This document shows, one piece after another, positions 1 through 11,041 of a DNA stretch of 64,000 nt. Both the position numbers and the translations under genes were made by a program. The DNA is from Hermatobates lingyangjiaoensis (taxonomy: Eukaryota > Arthropoda > Insecta > Hemiptera > Hermatobatidae). Every line of letters starts with the position of its first letter. Position 1 is the stretch's first letter. The stretch is taken from the NCBI GenBank assembly GCA_026182355.1, contig JAPFBL010001929.1, positions 1,542,001-1,606,000 on the forward strand, read 5' to 3'. Under the pieces are notes generated by a model, which saw only the letters and a program-made list of their open reading frames with translations, had not been told where the DNA came from and did not search any database.

Positions 1-1081
1 TTTTGGAACACCAGTTAAAATTGATGCCATTATTTTGGAATATATTAATTGGGAAAACATAATCCTACTAATACAAGTTAAAGGACTTCTGGAGGGTAGC
101 CTAATCCTTTTAATCCAATTCTCTTAGTTTGAAATAGAAGAGATGGAGGAAATCCTAAGGAATCAACTCAACAGAAGACAGAGAATGGCATAATCCTAGA
201 TTCATCCCTTAAGTGAGTTGATTTGTGTTAGATAGAATAGCGTGAATAAAATATTAGTATAAAGTAAAGGGAATCAGCTAAAAATTAAAGAAAGGGAAGA
301 AATACTAGTCAAAAAATTAAAATGAATTGAAATAATTCCTATATTCAGAGAAAATAAAGTTATTATGTGAAAATAAATTATTCAAAACTTGCTTTAAATT
401 ATAAGACAATAATAAACGATAAATCATAAAATAATAAATAAATAATATTTTTTCAAAAGATTTTAAAAATTAATGAAAGTTGCTTTAAATTATAAAAAGA
501 GAGCTATACAACTATAATTTATCTTTAAAGAATTATCAGAGAAAAAAATATTTATCATGGCAAAATGTCTTGGCTGGAGGAACAGCAAACTAGTATTTTT
601 CTGTACTATTCACTTAATACGTAATATAACGTATTTGACGGCGTATAGGACGCACGGGCTTGTAAGACACACCCCATTTTAGCAGGTCAGATTCAGGACA
701 AAAAAAGTTTTTAGTATATTTAAGCATATATTGTCTCTCAGAACATACACAAGCAGAAACATAGCTGTATAAAAGCAATTTAGCAGTACAGAAAAGCGAT
801 AAGCATACATAAGACATCTCAATAGCAGGAAGTAAGCAAGCTGTTAGTACAGGCTTGTAAAGCAATCACAATAATAATAAAACATTAGACATGAAAATAA
901 AGCGAGCAGTGCATAAACTGTGGCCCTTAAATTGAAAAGTTAGGAGACCCCTGGTTTAGGCCTACGGAGGTCTGGAACTTTACCTATGCCATGTAAGACG
1001 CAGGGCGATTTTTTTATCCAAAAGTTTGGAAAAAAAGTGCGTTCTCTGTGCCGTCAAATATGGTATTCACTTTTCCTTAAG
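1..1081. other. AT-rich gene-free stretch
   Basis: I see no gene, RNA gene or recognisable mobile element here. The only frame of note (614-865, minus) has no recognisable domain and AT-driven composition. A slightly GC-richer patch lies at about 930-1080. Confidence 0.6.
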
Positions 1082-1338
1082 GGGCTAGATTAGCCCAGTG
1101 CCAACGTGCTCCCCTCTGGGCTCGTAGGTCCGAAGTTCAATACCCACTCTGGCCTCGATTTACAAGTATTTAGTGAATAAATCCCAGCTCGTTGTTTCTC
1201 CGTGGGGACGTTAAGAGGGCTTACAAGTTGGTCCCGACCAGAAAGATGATAGGTACTCGTTACAGATCCACCCTACTTTAAAAAACCTTTAATTAGCCAA
1301 AATGTAGGACTCCCAATGTGGAAAATCAATCTTCATTG
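1082..1338 (+). mobile_element. tRNA-derived SINE, diverged copy
   Basis: The 5' end is tRNA-like: an A-box-like TAGCCCAGTG about 10 bases in and a B-box-like GAAGTTCAATACC. A body shared with the copies at 16542, 25134 and 29315 follows: a GTGAATAAAT segment, then GGTACTCGTTA, then GGACTCCCAATGT. The A and B boxes would form an internal RNA polymerase III promoter. It is the most diverged of the longer copies; I did not find a clear target duplication. The family relation rests on several shared blocks in the same order. The 3' limit is approximate. Confidence 0.75.
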
Positions 1339-2111
1339 TCTGGTATCACAAACGTCCAATGTTTGGTCTATGTGTGTTCCCTTGTGGGACGGCCACTGTA
1401 ACCTATATTCACTTCTTATGGATTCAATATAGTGGCACTGACAGAGTTACCTATAAAAAATAATCATTTGCTGTTGTGAAGAAAATAAATTTTTATTTAC
1501 TTAAAATTAATTTATTTAAAATTTGAATTTTATTTATTAATATGGTTTATTTTAACTTGTATTTATTTTATTAAATAGTGGTGTTAGACCTACAATTTCA
1601 ATTATCTAATATTCTTCTATTATACACTTATCGCTGATATTATATTTATAAGGATTTCGTGCCAACAGTCGAAATTAAAACTGGGAAATCTTGGGCAGAT
1701 GTAATCTGTCAACTCGTTCTGACCAATAAGGAGCCGGCTTTCATTTCTTACGTCACCAGCGACAGGAGGACACGATAAACGATTCCAAATTGTGGAGACT
1801 TGAGTCTGTTATTAATGACCTTGTACGAGAACTCATCATCTCACCACTTCCTACACTTACACCTTTCATTATGTCTCGTATCTCTAACCTGCTGCCAAAT
1901 TCCGCAGTCTCTTCAAGTATTCATTTTTGGTTTAAACTTCATAAATTTTATTTTCTCCACCTTGAAATCCTATCACATAACTAATTCATAACACGAGTTT
2001 AACCTATCTGATATAACACTATTCTAAAACTAATTATATGGTAATACTAACGATTAAATTATATTAATGAGCTGTGTTTAATTAATTAACTTCACAACTT
2101 GAATAACTTAG
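1339..2111. other. gene-free stretch
   Basis: Mostly AT-rich with nothing recognisable. A more complex patch at about 1655-1780 contains CTTGGGCAGATGT, which recurs exactly at about 7960; both places have an ACGTCA sequence nearby. The significance is unclear. Confidence 0.5.
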
Positions 2112-2490
2112 GTGTAACATCAATATAGATTCATCCCTATATAGCATCAATATAGAATCAGCCCGGTACATCATCAATATAGAATACTGCCGGTATAACA
2201 TCAATATAGAATCAACCCGATATAACATCAATATAGAATCCAGCCGGTATAACATCAAAATAGAATCCAACCGGTATAACATCAATATAGAATAAACCCG
2301 TTATAACATCAATATAGACTCCAGGCGGTATAATATCAATATAGAATCAACCCCATATAACATCAATATAGGTTCAACTTTATATAGCATAAATATAGAA
2401 TCAACCTGATATAACAACAATATAGAATCAACCTGGTATAACATCAATATAGAATTAACCCATTATAACATATAGATTCAACCCGGTTAC
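2112..2490 (+). repeat. 27-bp minisatellite, about 14 units
   Basis: About fourteen tandem units with consensus TATAACATCAATATAGAATC plus AACCCGG. Units differ mainly in the last seven bases. Because the unit is a multiple of three, one minus-strand frame stays open and gives a nine-residue peptide repeat (SILMLYRLD type). That open frame is a by-product of unit length, not evidence of a gene. Units near both ends are more diverged, as expected for an array ageing from its edges. Confidence 0.95.
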
Positions 2491-3404
2491 GTAGCTCTCC
2501 CATTACTAAAATAGGTATCAAATATCAAATAAACTCTCACCCCTTGAGGAGTACTAAAAGATAAAAATCTATATGAGTGAGCATTGGAAAAGAAAAGTTT
2601 AGTTGGTAGAGATTTAGCTACAGGTATGCTGTTGCATCTATACTTTAGAATAGTGGTAAGGTTTGATAGAACTTTTGAAACCAGGAATGTATTACTTTTT
2701 AGAAATAATTTTTTTTTTGTATTGTTATCACTTTGGATGGTAACATTGGATACACAGATGGGAGTTTAATAATAATTTATGAATTTAAATTATTCTAAAT
2801 TTATAATTCATAATTTATGAATATTACGATACGACTTGGTTTGCATTTTTCAGGAATTAGGAATGCTTCGTTGGCCTTAAGACTGGAATTCTTTGAAGAC
2901 AAATAGGTTTGAGTGTTGCGATGTACATCAGTCTTTTCCTTAGTTCTTCTTAATAGTCTTGATCGTTTTAGTTTGTCTGCGTCAATTCTAATATAGTTGT
3001 TTATAAAGATATATTACCATATATTGCCTGACATCTACAAATGAGGTAAAAGATTCGTCAGGTCCGATCAAAAGACAGGTTCTCCTTCAGAATGTGAAGG
3101 TAACTTAGATTTCTGTCACATTATTTTAATTTTCTTCCTCTGACACCCAAAATTCAGGTGAGAAATATATTTCTCAAAAGATTTTAGCTGAAGGAACAAT
3201 CAACGACTTCACTATATAGGAAATCATTTAAAAAAGAAAAAGCATTTCTTCATAAATGTGTTGGTATATTTGATATAAAATGAGTCCTACTAACAAGTTC
3301 TCTTAGAGTTGTCTGCATCAGAATGTTGTTTATTAAAGGACAATTCTTAAAAAAATTTCGTTCGGGTTTTTTTAATTAACTTTTTGGAAGCTAGACTTAA
3401 CGCT
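2491..3404. other. AT-rich gene-free stretch
   Basis: No gene or element recognised. The frame at 2584-2769 (+) shows no domain. Confidence 0.55.
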
Positions 3405-3545
3405 ATTTAACATGTCAGTTTTCCCAACATGTCATGCTATCTAAGCAGTCCGTCTCAACATGTCATGTCATTTGAACATGTACTGCCAGTTTAATATGCT
3501 TGTCTTGCCATCTCAACTTGTCATTTAATATCAACACACCATGAT
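3405..3545 (+). repeat. degenerate short tandem repeat around CATGTC
   Basis: Imperfect reiterations of a 17-19 base motif resembling CAACATGTCATGTCATCT, with at least six recognisable occurrences at irregular spacing. It looks like an old, decayed minisatellite. Confidence 0.6.
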
Positions 3546-5165
3546 ATTTCAAGATATATGCCACAATATTTCTAAAAAAAATAATATGGTTAATAAAATA
3601 CATCAACCGCTCATATGGTCATTCGAACGAAACGATTTGCAAAATCCATTTCAGTTTGTTCGTTGAAGATGTAACGTAGATGGTTGAAATACAATGATCA
3701 TTGCATAAGTTTTTAGGCAACTACAACATTATTCCTTAACCCGTTTAGTACTGTGTTGTTGAAAATATCTTTTGATACTAGAGCTAAGAAAAACACGTTT
3801 AAGTTAATAATTCAGTGACCATTTTTAAAGTTGAGGTTCTTTTCGTTGGCACAGTAAGTTTAGGTGTGCCACATTGAGAGAGGCACTCGAAAATAGTACC
3901 ACTAAATAATGTAAACTTCCTTTTGCTCTAAAAGGTCAGGTTCTTATCAACTCAGGTATAAGGAAGAAATTAATATACCAGAGGGTAAAGTAATAAAAAC
4001 GTTACACTGACCTCACAAGGAGTGTCTTTCTCTATGAAAAGCTAGAAAATAGGGGTTAAGTATAAAGGTAGAGGTGAGCGTTTATTAGAGGATATCTTAA
4101 TGATAAGTCGGAGGGGATGAGATAAGGGAGGCAGATAGGGGTGTAGGAGGAAGACAAATTAGCCCCAGCTGCCACCCTCGCACGTACCAGCTGCCTTCGT
4201 GATTTACCTCTTTGACCACCCGCTTCCCCATCATTACATGTTTTTTTTTTTTTACTAAACTAACGATATCTTTGTATGTTTCTTTTTGTTACGTAGTGGG
4301 GGAAGGAACGTGCTGTAACCAAATAAACAGGCGCATCTCTCAATGAAATAAAGACCGCTTTAGCCATTGGAAACCAATCTTTCTAGTCATATTATCCTGT
4401 AGTTGTGTCATAATTATGTGTAGTAAAAAAAATATGTTGCTGATGTTTCAAAAAAATTCTTGTCAAACATCCACATTTTTTGCATTAGGCTCCCTTATAG
4501 TAAGGTCGCAAATTTAATAACATAACTAAATAAATAATTTATTTTTCTCTATTAGGGTATCTAAAGCTAAAGTTAATAACACCAATCCTGATCAAAGGTC
4601 CGAAATTTCTCAATATTCTGTTTTTAATGTCGGCATTTCGATTTACGAATGAATCTACATACAATTATTTTGAGATACCGTATTAACTGGGTCCTCCAGT
4701 AGTTCCATGGATTGTGTCACGTTTCATACCTCAAACGAGTCATTGGCATGACCACAGCAGTGTTTCCCTGATAGACTGATCAGCTGCAAGTGTGACCCGG
4801 AGTGGTCACCGCATTCACCGGTCTTGAACTCCCCAAAATTTTATCTGTGGGGATAGCTTAAGGTCAAGGCCTACGACAACAACCTCCAGACTATCTCTGA
4901 CCTAAAGGTAGCAATCTCAGCAATTAAAGTGATCCCAAGAAAGGAATACGGGAAGGTCATCAATTAATGCCAGCACTAATTAATGGCATGCTCCTTATAC
5001 CTAGTGCTAGGAATATCGATCCTAAATTTAAATGTAATAAACATGGTATTGTTAGTTCACCTTCTGAGCGCTAGGAGCGCTTTTGCATTGTATCTCACTT
5101 CCTTTTATCAGTGTTATTAAGTTATTTGCATTGTTGTTTTGAACTTAAACTCTTTTTATTCGTTT
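3546..5165. other. gene-free stretch with two GC-richer islands
   Basis: Two blocks stand out from the AT-rich background: about 4075-4215 (two CAGCTG E-box-like sites, plus ATTAG/TAATGA-type sites) and about 4700-5060 (two copies of AATTAATG bracketing GCCAGCAC, forming an imperfect inverted repeat near 4960-4995). Neither carries a convincing reading frame or a known repeat. They could be conserved noncoding elements; nothing proves this from one sequence. Confidence 0.4.
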
Positions 5166-5221
5166 CTTTTAGTTTTATTAGTTTATTAGTTTTACTATTT
5201 CTTTTAAAATATTAGTTTTTG

Positions 5222-5262
5222 TTAATACTGAAGATGACCACTGAGGTCGAAAGCTTGATCTA
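5222..5262 (+). ncRNA. hammerhead-ribozyme-like motif, PLE family L
   Basis: CTGAAGA (5228-5234), one extra T, stem II GACC/GGTC with a 5-nt loop (5236-5248), GAAA (5249-5252), self-complementary stem III AGCT (5252-5255), then U as H17. Every catalytic-core base of a type-I hammerhead is present (C3, U4, G5, A6, G8, A9, G12, A13, A14, the A15.1-U16.1 pair). Stem I pairing is weak, so activity is uncertain. Such tiny palindromic stem III motifs are known from Penelope-like retroelements. A PLE-like reading frame starts about 90 bases downstream, which supports the call. Confidence 0.65.
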
Positions 5263-5346
5263 TTCAGTAAAGTTCCTTTACTGTTAAAAGTTTCCTTAAT
5301 ATGTCCATGGGAGAGTTATTCTTTAGAAAAAAGTTGGGAAGTTAAA

Positions 5347-5559
5347 TTGTTTAGAAGAAAAGAACACGTTCTTAAACAGATCGTTAATAACGAAGCTGCT
5401 TTGGTCTTCAATGATATTTACTTAAAACTTTGGAGATGCTTGTTACATAAGCTTGCTCAAATTAATTTATCTGAAGCTTTGTGTCAATCTAAATATAATT
5501 TTGGAAGTTATTCAAGATTAGGTGGTGACCGTTTTTTCTGTATCATATGTACGTTCTGA
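5347..5559 (+). pseudogene. PLE N-terminal reading-frame remnant
   Basis: The open frame begins with a basic stretch and a segment reading KQIVNNEAALVFND, which lines up with KIVNAETAVNFND at 36341-36502 (-) and KVVNAEAAAYFNS at 44280-44392 (+). Those copies continue into the PLE-type motif TC.KE.LLP.YT; this one diverges after FND. It lies downstream of the hammerhead-like motif at 5222, the order expected for a PLE 5' region. Homology is by my own alignment between copies, not a database search. Confidence 0.5.
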
Positions 5560-5970
5560 AAGGGGAGTTTTTTTTATGATCCTACATATACGAGTATCAT
5601 TACTACATATGATTATTTTGAGATATAATTTGAAAAACTTACTTTTGTATAACTGTGTAAACCTACACACCGTTATTTCATGATATGACAGAAAAAGTAA
5701 ACTTTTACATTGCTGAATGTATTTTACTTACCGAAAAAATTTTAATAAGAAAAAATGTTATATAAAAATGCAAAAAAATGTTACGATAAAATAGTGTAGA
5801 AAAGATTTTAATTTAAAAAAAAGACAGTATGAGTAAAGAAAAATTTTTAACATTTCGGATACTCCCTGTCCTCCACCCGTCTCCCTCCGAATCCTGAAGC
5901 GCCTAAGGTAAGGGGTTACAATAGGACATGATCTAGAAACAAATATTGTTATTTTACACATATATATATA
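5560..5970. other. AT-rich gene-free stretch
   Basis: Nothing recognised. The minus-strand frame at 5758-6006 is chance and overlaps the following fold-back element. Confidence 0.5.
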
Positions 5971-6236
5971 AAAAGATTTCACATAAACACGTGAAATAAC
6001 AATCAATGATCAAACCACAAGATGAAAATGGGAAAGCAAGACTAACAACCGTAACAAGTGGTCTTCGTCAGAGTCAAAAACTCAACTGAAACAAAAGACA
6101 ACTGACAAAAACGCCAGTTGGGTACTCTGACGAAGACTGCTTGTTACGGTTGAAAGATCTTAGTCTTGTTTTCCCATTTTCTTATTGTGGTTTGATCCTT
6201 AATTGTTATTTCACGTGTTTATGTGAAATCTTTTTA
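5971..6236. mobile_element. family A fold-back PLE module, copy A1
   Basis: Two inverted arms are bounded by TA-rich sequence on both sides. The outer arms share AAAGATTTCACATAAACACG, a run ending in CAATGATCAAACCAC, and a segment ending CAAGACTAA. The left arm has lost the hammerhead GAAA and stem III; the right arm keeps a complete core (entry at 6117). The central region carries a spacer with CAACTG / CAGTTG repeats. This is the reference architecture for about fifteen family A copies in the window. It has no coding capacity and must be mobilised in trans, if at all. Confidence 0.8.
6117..6176 (+). ncRNA. hammerhead-ribozyme-like motif, family A copy A1
   Basis: CTGACGA (6127-6133), stem II with ACTG/CGGT pairing including a G-U, GAAA (6152-6155), palindromic stem III AGATCT (6155-6160), U as H17, then AGTC. 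Stem I pairs ACT with AGT next to the core, and a distal GGG/CCC pairing is possible. Core bases are complete. The inverted partner motif in the left arm (about 6040-6080, minus) is deleted across GAAA and should be inactive. Confidence 0.7.
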
Positions 6237-8161
6237 TAAATATATATATATATTTTTAATAATGATATGTTCGTGCTATTTTTAGTTATTATTTTTTTTT
6301 CTTACCTATGAATAAAGTACAGTTTTCACTACTGCGACACTTCACACCATCGTTGAAATGGTAGGTATTTTCAAGCCATACTGAATTCATGTCATTAAAA
6401 AAAAATAAGGTTTGAGTGAACCACGAACTCGTAACATTATATCGACACTTAGAAAACTAGATTATCCGATTTCTGTTGCCTCAAATACATCAAGATTAAA
6501 AACAAAAATATTTGCAACATTTTTAATAAATATTTATTTCGAACAATTAGAATATCAACTAGTTAGTGAAAAGATAGGTATTCTTAAGGATAACATAAAT
6601 AGGAAGGTTATTAAAAATTTGTCTTTTCTCCTGTCAAAATCCCACGATCAGAGTATTATAAGCCGTTTAAATTTCATGCCCATACATTATTAGGAAACCA
6701 GGTATTGACGGTCGGTTAAAAGAACAACAAATAACGTATTTTATAAGGCTGCGGGTAATTCGATATGCAGAATACTTTGTTTTCTAGAACTACTTTATAA
6801 AAAATATCATTTTTATGTGTTATATATAAATAAATAAAATAAGTTAGATACTAACTAACAATAGAAAAACACAAAAAAAACTGTTAAAACTGAAAAGTTT
6901 AAGCATTATAACAGAAAACAAACATACTATAAACTAGTCGAAAATATACTTCTTTATAAAAGCAAATAGTAATAGTAAAATAATTTGAATGTCCTATCGC
7001 AAAAGCTTTTCTAAATTTATCAAGCAATCTTACAAGTTATTGTAAAATTAAAAAAATTGTACACATGAATAGTTTTTTTTTTTTTTAGGAAAAAGCGAAA
7101 TCTAAGAAATGGTAGAATTTATTTTAAAAATAGTAGAAACCCAAGAAATAAAATTAACATGAGGATCCATTTACAAAAAAAAAATAAAAAAAAACAATAA
7201 AAAAAGTGATAAAATTTATAATTTCAAAATACATTTGCTCTTATTCTGGGAGTAGTCGTTTCTTAAAGTTGTACTTTTAATTATTGCTTCCATAATATAT
7301 ATTTTACTTTCCAAGATGTGAATAATAGTGCATTTATAATGACAATAGTGTCGTTTATCATGAATTGTTTGTTTTATTTGACAATTGCAGAAGGTATAAC
7401 ATTTTTGTATTAGATGTTTAATAGGGTATGGATCGTCTTCTCGAAAACATGGAATACCTTGTACTCAGTTGAACTATTTCATATTGTTCTGTCTACCACT
7501 AAAACCACCTTAGCAATTTTAAAAATATGGAGTGGTCTGCACTCAAATTTATTATCAAAATATTTTACAAAACAAATAAATCGCTTCATTGGCTTATTAA
7601 TAGTTATTGTAGAAGAGTTATCCAATTCTGTCATAAATGTTTATGGATGCTACCCAGTCATTAGTTCACATATTTGCAGATATAAATAAAAAGTTTTTAT
7701 ATTTATCAAGGAAAAAATTGAATCTTTTTAGTAAAATAACATTTTGATTAAGCTATGATGAGATGGGATGATTCAGTTGATTGAATACATGCCTGCTCTT
7801 TCAACAAGTAGGCCGATCTAATTGTTACATGAGAAATGGTAAAAGATTCCATCAAACCCAACAGGTCTGCAGACGACTCTCCTCAGAACACGACTCTGCG
7901 ACGCTCAGCTGAGATTTAGTTAGTAGGTCATGACGTCACGGCAGGTGGTCAGTGACGAAACTTGGGCAGATGTCATTGCTGCACCGGCAGGTGCGCGCTC
8001 CCCCCCCCCCCTCAATTCTCCCCTAAATAATTCAAGTTTTTTTTCCATATTTTATAGAAGCAACAATTTTTCAGAAGCTAAAGTAGCAATTAGCTTATAC
8101 AATTATATTACAAGCCTCAGAACCTCACAGAAACAAGATTAGAAGTACAAATCGTTATACG

Positions 8162-8191
<30 letters not shown>
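6237..8191. other. AT-rich gene-free stretch
   Basis: Mostly very AT-rich with several A and T runs. Frames at 6412-6693 and 7414-7689 (+) are 93 and 91 codons but have AT-driven composition and no recognisable domain. A GC-richer patch at 7855-8015 has an oligo-C run of ten at about 8000 and the CTTGGGCAGATGT motif shared with 1690. A (TA)n run occupies 8166-8191. Confidence 0.5.
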
Positions 8192-8195
<4 letters not shown>

Positions 8196-8279
8196 AAATG
8201 AAATATGATCCAGAAGGACTAATAACACTTAAAATAAACTAAGTGTTAACAGTCCTTTTGAATTGAATTTCGTTTATCA
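8192..8279. mobile_element. small fold-back (MITE-like) element in TA repeats
   Basis: Imperfect inverted arms of about 39 bp (8192-8230 and 8241-8279) share TGATAAATGAAAT at the ends and GGACT..TAACACTT at the centre, around a 10-bp loop. It is flanked by (TA)n on the left and TA-rich DNA on the right. The size and TA flanks fit a small MITE or a deletion derivative of the fold-back modules. It has no hammerhead core, so it is distinct from families A-N. Confidence 0.6.
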
Positions 8280-8300
8280 CAGTTTATTTTAAGTATATAT

Positions 8301-8443
8301 AAAAAGATTTCACAATATACAAGTGAAAAAAACAATCAATCATCAATCCATAATATGAAATGGAGAAAAAAGACTATTTGGACTCTAACGAAGACTGCTT
8401 GTTATCTTAGTCTGTTTTCCGCAATTCATATTGTGGTTTGATT
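8301..8443. mobile_element. family A fold-back PLE module, copy A2 (degenerate)
   Basis: Outer arms keep AAAAAGATTTCACAA and the rightmost TATTGTGGTTTGATTATA. The hammerhead region is damaged: CTAACGA replaces CTGACGA, and the stretch from stem II to stem III is deleted. Ends in (TA)n. Confidence 0.7.
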
Positions 8444-8935
8444 ATATATATATATATATAAAACTAAAGTTTATCAGGAGTCGGTCAGTTCTTGAGGTTC
8501 AAATTAAACTCTCATCGTCAATGTTTCAGTTTTTATTGAAAGCCTTTTTCATAGACCTACAAAACAGAGGTAATGTAATAAATAATTCAGTCATTCAAAA
8601 ATCAAACATACATAAAAAGCGTAATTAATAAATAAGTAGTTATACTAGAAATTTTGACAATAAGTTAATGAGAAAACTTATAGACATATAAAAATGTTGT
8701 TTAACGTGGAATAAATATTAGAGATTGTTTTACAAAAAACCACAGACTATTTTTCTTTTAAGTGGAAGAAAAAAACACAAAAAATAAAGGAATATATATA
8801 AAATTATTAAAAATGTCTAAAACTGTAAAAAAATATAAGACAATAAAACAAAATAATAATAAATGACGACTTTTTTTTCAATTTTTAGATATTGTTTTAA
8901 ATGATTTTTTATATATTTCCTTTATCTTTTTTCAT
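8444..8935. other. AT-rich gene-free stretch
   Basis: A- and T-rich with short homopolymer runs; nothing recognised. Confidence 0.55.
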
Positions 8936-9173
8936 CCCTTATATTCTTCTTTAATTTTTTCTTCGATCTGTACTCCTTGGTTCTTTTTTTATTTTTCTCC
9001 ATCGCGGCAGCACAGCTTTAGCCCTCACCCAGTGGGTTTTTTACTGTCATCCCTCCGTCAATTCACTTCTTATACTTGTACTTAGGGTGACCGCGATAGC
9101 GGTCAAAATATTGAAAAATGAGTCATTGTTATGTTTCTTTCTATGTGTCATAGTTTATTTTTAGTATATATAT
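8936..9173 (+). mobile_element. PLE-like terminal segment, decayed hammerhead
   Basis: Near 9090-9125 a perfect GACCGC/GCGGTC hairpin with loop GATA is followed by AAAATATT, the place where family D has GAAATATT. The 5' core half is lost (CTTAGGG in place of CTGANGA). Downstream is a TTTCTTT..TATGTGTCATAG-type tail and a run of TATA, as in the other PLE termini. Assigned by analogy; family membership is uncertain. Confidence 0.4.
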
Positions 9174-9404
9174 AGTTCAATATAGACAAAGAAACATAGA
9201 AAAATCAAAAGAACACACTTACAGTCTCTAATTTTCGGTTTGAACCGTCTTCAGGATAGATAAGAGAGGGAAACCAAGCGCACTGGTTCAGAGACGGTTG
9301 GATACCAACCGAAAATTAGAGACTGTAAGTTGGTTCTTTTGATTTCTCTATGTTTCTTTGTCTATATTGAACTATATTTGTCCGTCTTGGATCGTATTTT
9401 CAAC

Positions 9405-9407
<3 letters not shown>
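9174..9407. mobile_element. family B fold-back PLE module, copy B1
   Basis: Inverted arms: the left begins AGTTCAATATAGACAAAGAA and the right ends with its reverse complement. Each arm carries the family B hammerhead region with GAAAATTAGAGACTGTAAG. The left (minus-strand) motif is complete; the right one has lost CTGAAGA. The right arm continues into a TTTGTCCG..TGGATCG tail shared with copies at 10625, 32732 and 54968, then a 49-bp (TA)n. Confidence 0.8.
9220..9262 (-). ncRNA. hammerhead-ribozyme-like motif, family B copy B1
   Basis: On the minus strand: CTGAAGA (9254-9248), one extra C, stem II GGT/ACC with possible extension to GGTT/AACC, GAAA (9236-9233), self-complementary stem III AATT, A as H17, then GAGAC. 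Stem I pairs three of its first four positions. The catalytic core is complete. Confidence 0.65.

Positions 9408-9456
<49 letters not shown>
9408..9456. repeat. (TA)n microsatellite
   Basis: About 49 bp of perfect TA. It separates the family B module from a PLE N-terminal coding fragment. Confidence 0.98.
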
Positions 9457-9458
<2 letters not shown>

Positions 9459-9615
9459 GAGTATGTCTGAAACAACTAGGACTATGTAAGTAAAACTTTT
9501 GGTCAACTAATCTATCTTGTTTTATAAACATGGAGAAAGTGTTTTTAGAAATTAAAAAACTCAGTAGAAAAGTTATGAAATTAAAAATAAGCATACAATT
9601 TAACAAGACATATAT
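9457..9615 (+). pseudogene. PLE N-terminal coding fragment ending in (TA)n
   Basis: In one frame the last part (from 9548) reads EIKKLSRKVMKLKISIQFNK and then T followed by YIY encoded by the TA run. It matches REIERLSRKVVKLKIGVEFN at 26160-26291 and TLEKRIRKSVKVKLGITFN at 20941-21035. The coding match stops at the TA repeat, just where more complete copies read on into TC.KEGLLP. There are stops upstream, so it is a fragment, not a gene. Confidence 0.55.
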
Positions 9616-10624
9616 ATATTCTTCGTTCAAATACAAAGAAGAATTAGTACAAGCTAAATAAACACAGGTTCTAACTCGATTTTTTGGAAAATCCCTGTCA
9701 CCTTACCTTTACTTTTGAAGACGGATTCTTCATTGTTTTTGTACTTGTGAAAGTCCAGTTTCACTTTCCAGTTTTAAAATAAATAAATAGATATATATTT
9801 ATAAATACCGTTGACAATGAGTAATAATATACAAATAACACGAAATATTAGAGTTAAATTATAATTTTCAAGCATATTAGAAAATTAAATAGCAGATATA
9901 TCTAGTTAATTAAAATACAGTATTTTTTTATGGTTTATAGAATGTTATTTTCTAATGTTTAGTAGATATATGAAATTTGAAGTCTAATAGGAGATAATCA
10001 ATGTGTTTTAACAAAAAAATAAATAAAACGCCTCCTTGAGATTTAACGTTACCGGAAATTCCTGACTTCGCCTGAAAAATGAGATCTGCTCCCTTCTCTC
10101 ATAATAATTGACATGCAATCTCAACCGGGCTGATTACTTCACCTTAAATTGGCACTCCAGCTTAGTAACCAACTTTGCGGCCAAATCTGTAGACTGTTAT
10201 TATGCAATGTTTATAATTGATGCCATCTTCACTACAGTATAGCCACTATAACTAATTCTTAAAAATACAAAACTATAATCACTTGATTTTTAATATTAAT
10301 GTGCTATTATTTTGAACTACAAATATTACAATCAATGAGATTAAGTGAGTCGCTAGCAATTTTATCTATAGTAATAACGGTTTTTTATAGTCTAATTTAA
10401 TAAATTATTGAGACGCATAATGAAAAAAAAAAACCCTTCGGAGCAACGTACTTCTTTATCTCTCTCCCTGATGATAACATGGCCGAAATATAGCGGAAAT
10501 ATTTCTCTGATCTCTTTTATTCTCGTATATGTTCTTTCTGTGGATCTACTATTTATATAAAGAGAGGTAGAACTCAAAGCAGGGACGATGATAAAGTAAG
10601 TCTCAGTCACTGTGTCGTGCGTAT
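9616..10624. other. gene-free stretch
   Basis: AT-rich. A more complex, GC-richer patch at about 10020-10200 resembles neither the PLE families nor the SINE, and has no convincing frame. Confidence 0.5.
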
Positions 10625-10761
10625 GGTTTCCCTTACTTTACTTCCTTAAAACGGTTGAAACTAAAAATTAGAGACTCTAAATCTTTTCGACTTTTCTATG
10701 TTTCTTTATCTATAAAGGACTTTATTTGTCCGTTTTAGATAGTATTTTTATCGAATAAGTA
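10625..10761 (+). mobile_element. family B PLE end, copy B4 (degenerate)
   Basis: Keeps ACGGTTGAAACTAAAAATTA followed by GAGACT and the TTTGTCCGTTTTAGATAGTA tail, then a TA run. The hammerhead core is lost (no CTGANGA; G12 mutated). Confidence 0.65.
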
Positions 10762-10774
10762 AATATATATATAT

Positions 10775-11005
10775 CAACTAGAATTTTCAAAAGAATACAC
10801 AGAAATGAAATCAGTGAAGCTCACTACCATATTTCGATGTCCTCGCTGTCAGCAATAGATATTCCTGAGTCTAGAGTCTATAGAATAGTATCTATTCCTG
10901 ACGACGAGGACATCGAAATATAGTAGTAGGTTTCACTGATTTCATTTCTGTGTGTTCATTTGAAAATTCTAGTTTATTCGGTTTGAAGAATCGTTTCATC
11001 CAGTT

Positions 11006-11008
<3 letters not shown>
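10775..11008. mobile_element. family C fold-back PLE module, copy C1
   Basis: Flanked by (TA)n on both sides. Inverted arms start AACTAGAATTTTCAAAAGAA and end with the near reverse complement. Both arms hold the family C hammerhead region; the left (minus) motif is broken (CTGACAG), the right is complete. The central part is an inverted repeat around TCTAGAGTCTATAGA. Confidence 0.8.
10890..10930 (+). ncRNA. hammerhead-ribozyme-like motif, family C copy C1
   Basis: CTGACGA (10898-10904), one extra C, a minimal stem II GA/TC around GGACA, GAAA (10915-10918), stem III ATAT, A as H17, then GTAG. Core bases are present, but stem I and stem II are short, so folding is doubtful. Confidence 0.45.

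Positions 11009-11037
<29 letters not shown>
11009..11037. repeat. (TA)n microsatellite
   Basis: About 29 bp of TA between a family C module and an inverted pair of PLE coding fragments. Confidence 0.97.

Positions 11038-11041
<4 letters not shown>

Noticed and set aside
2082..2285. 67-codon minus frame with a nine-residue peptide repeat
   Set aside because: Artefact of a 27-bp minisatellite whose unit is a multiple of three; no start context, no non-repeat sequence.
2112..2490. CRISPR array
   Set aside because: Units are directly adjacent with no unique spacers of constant length, and the context is eukaryotic.
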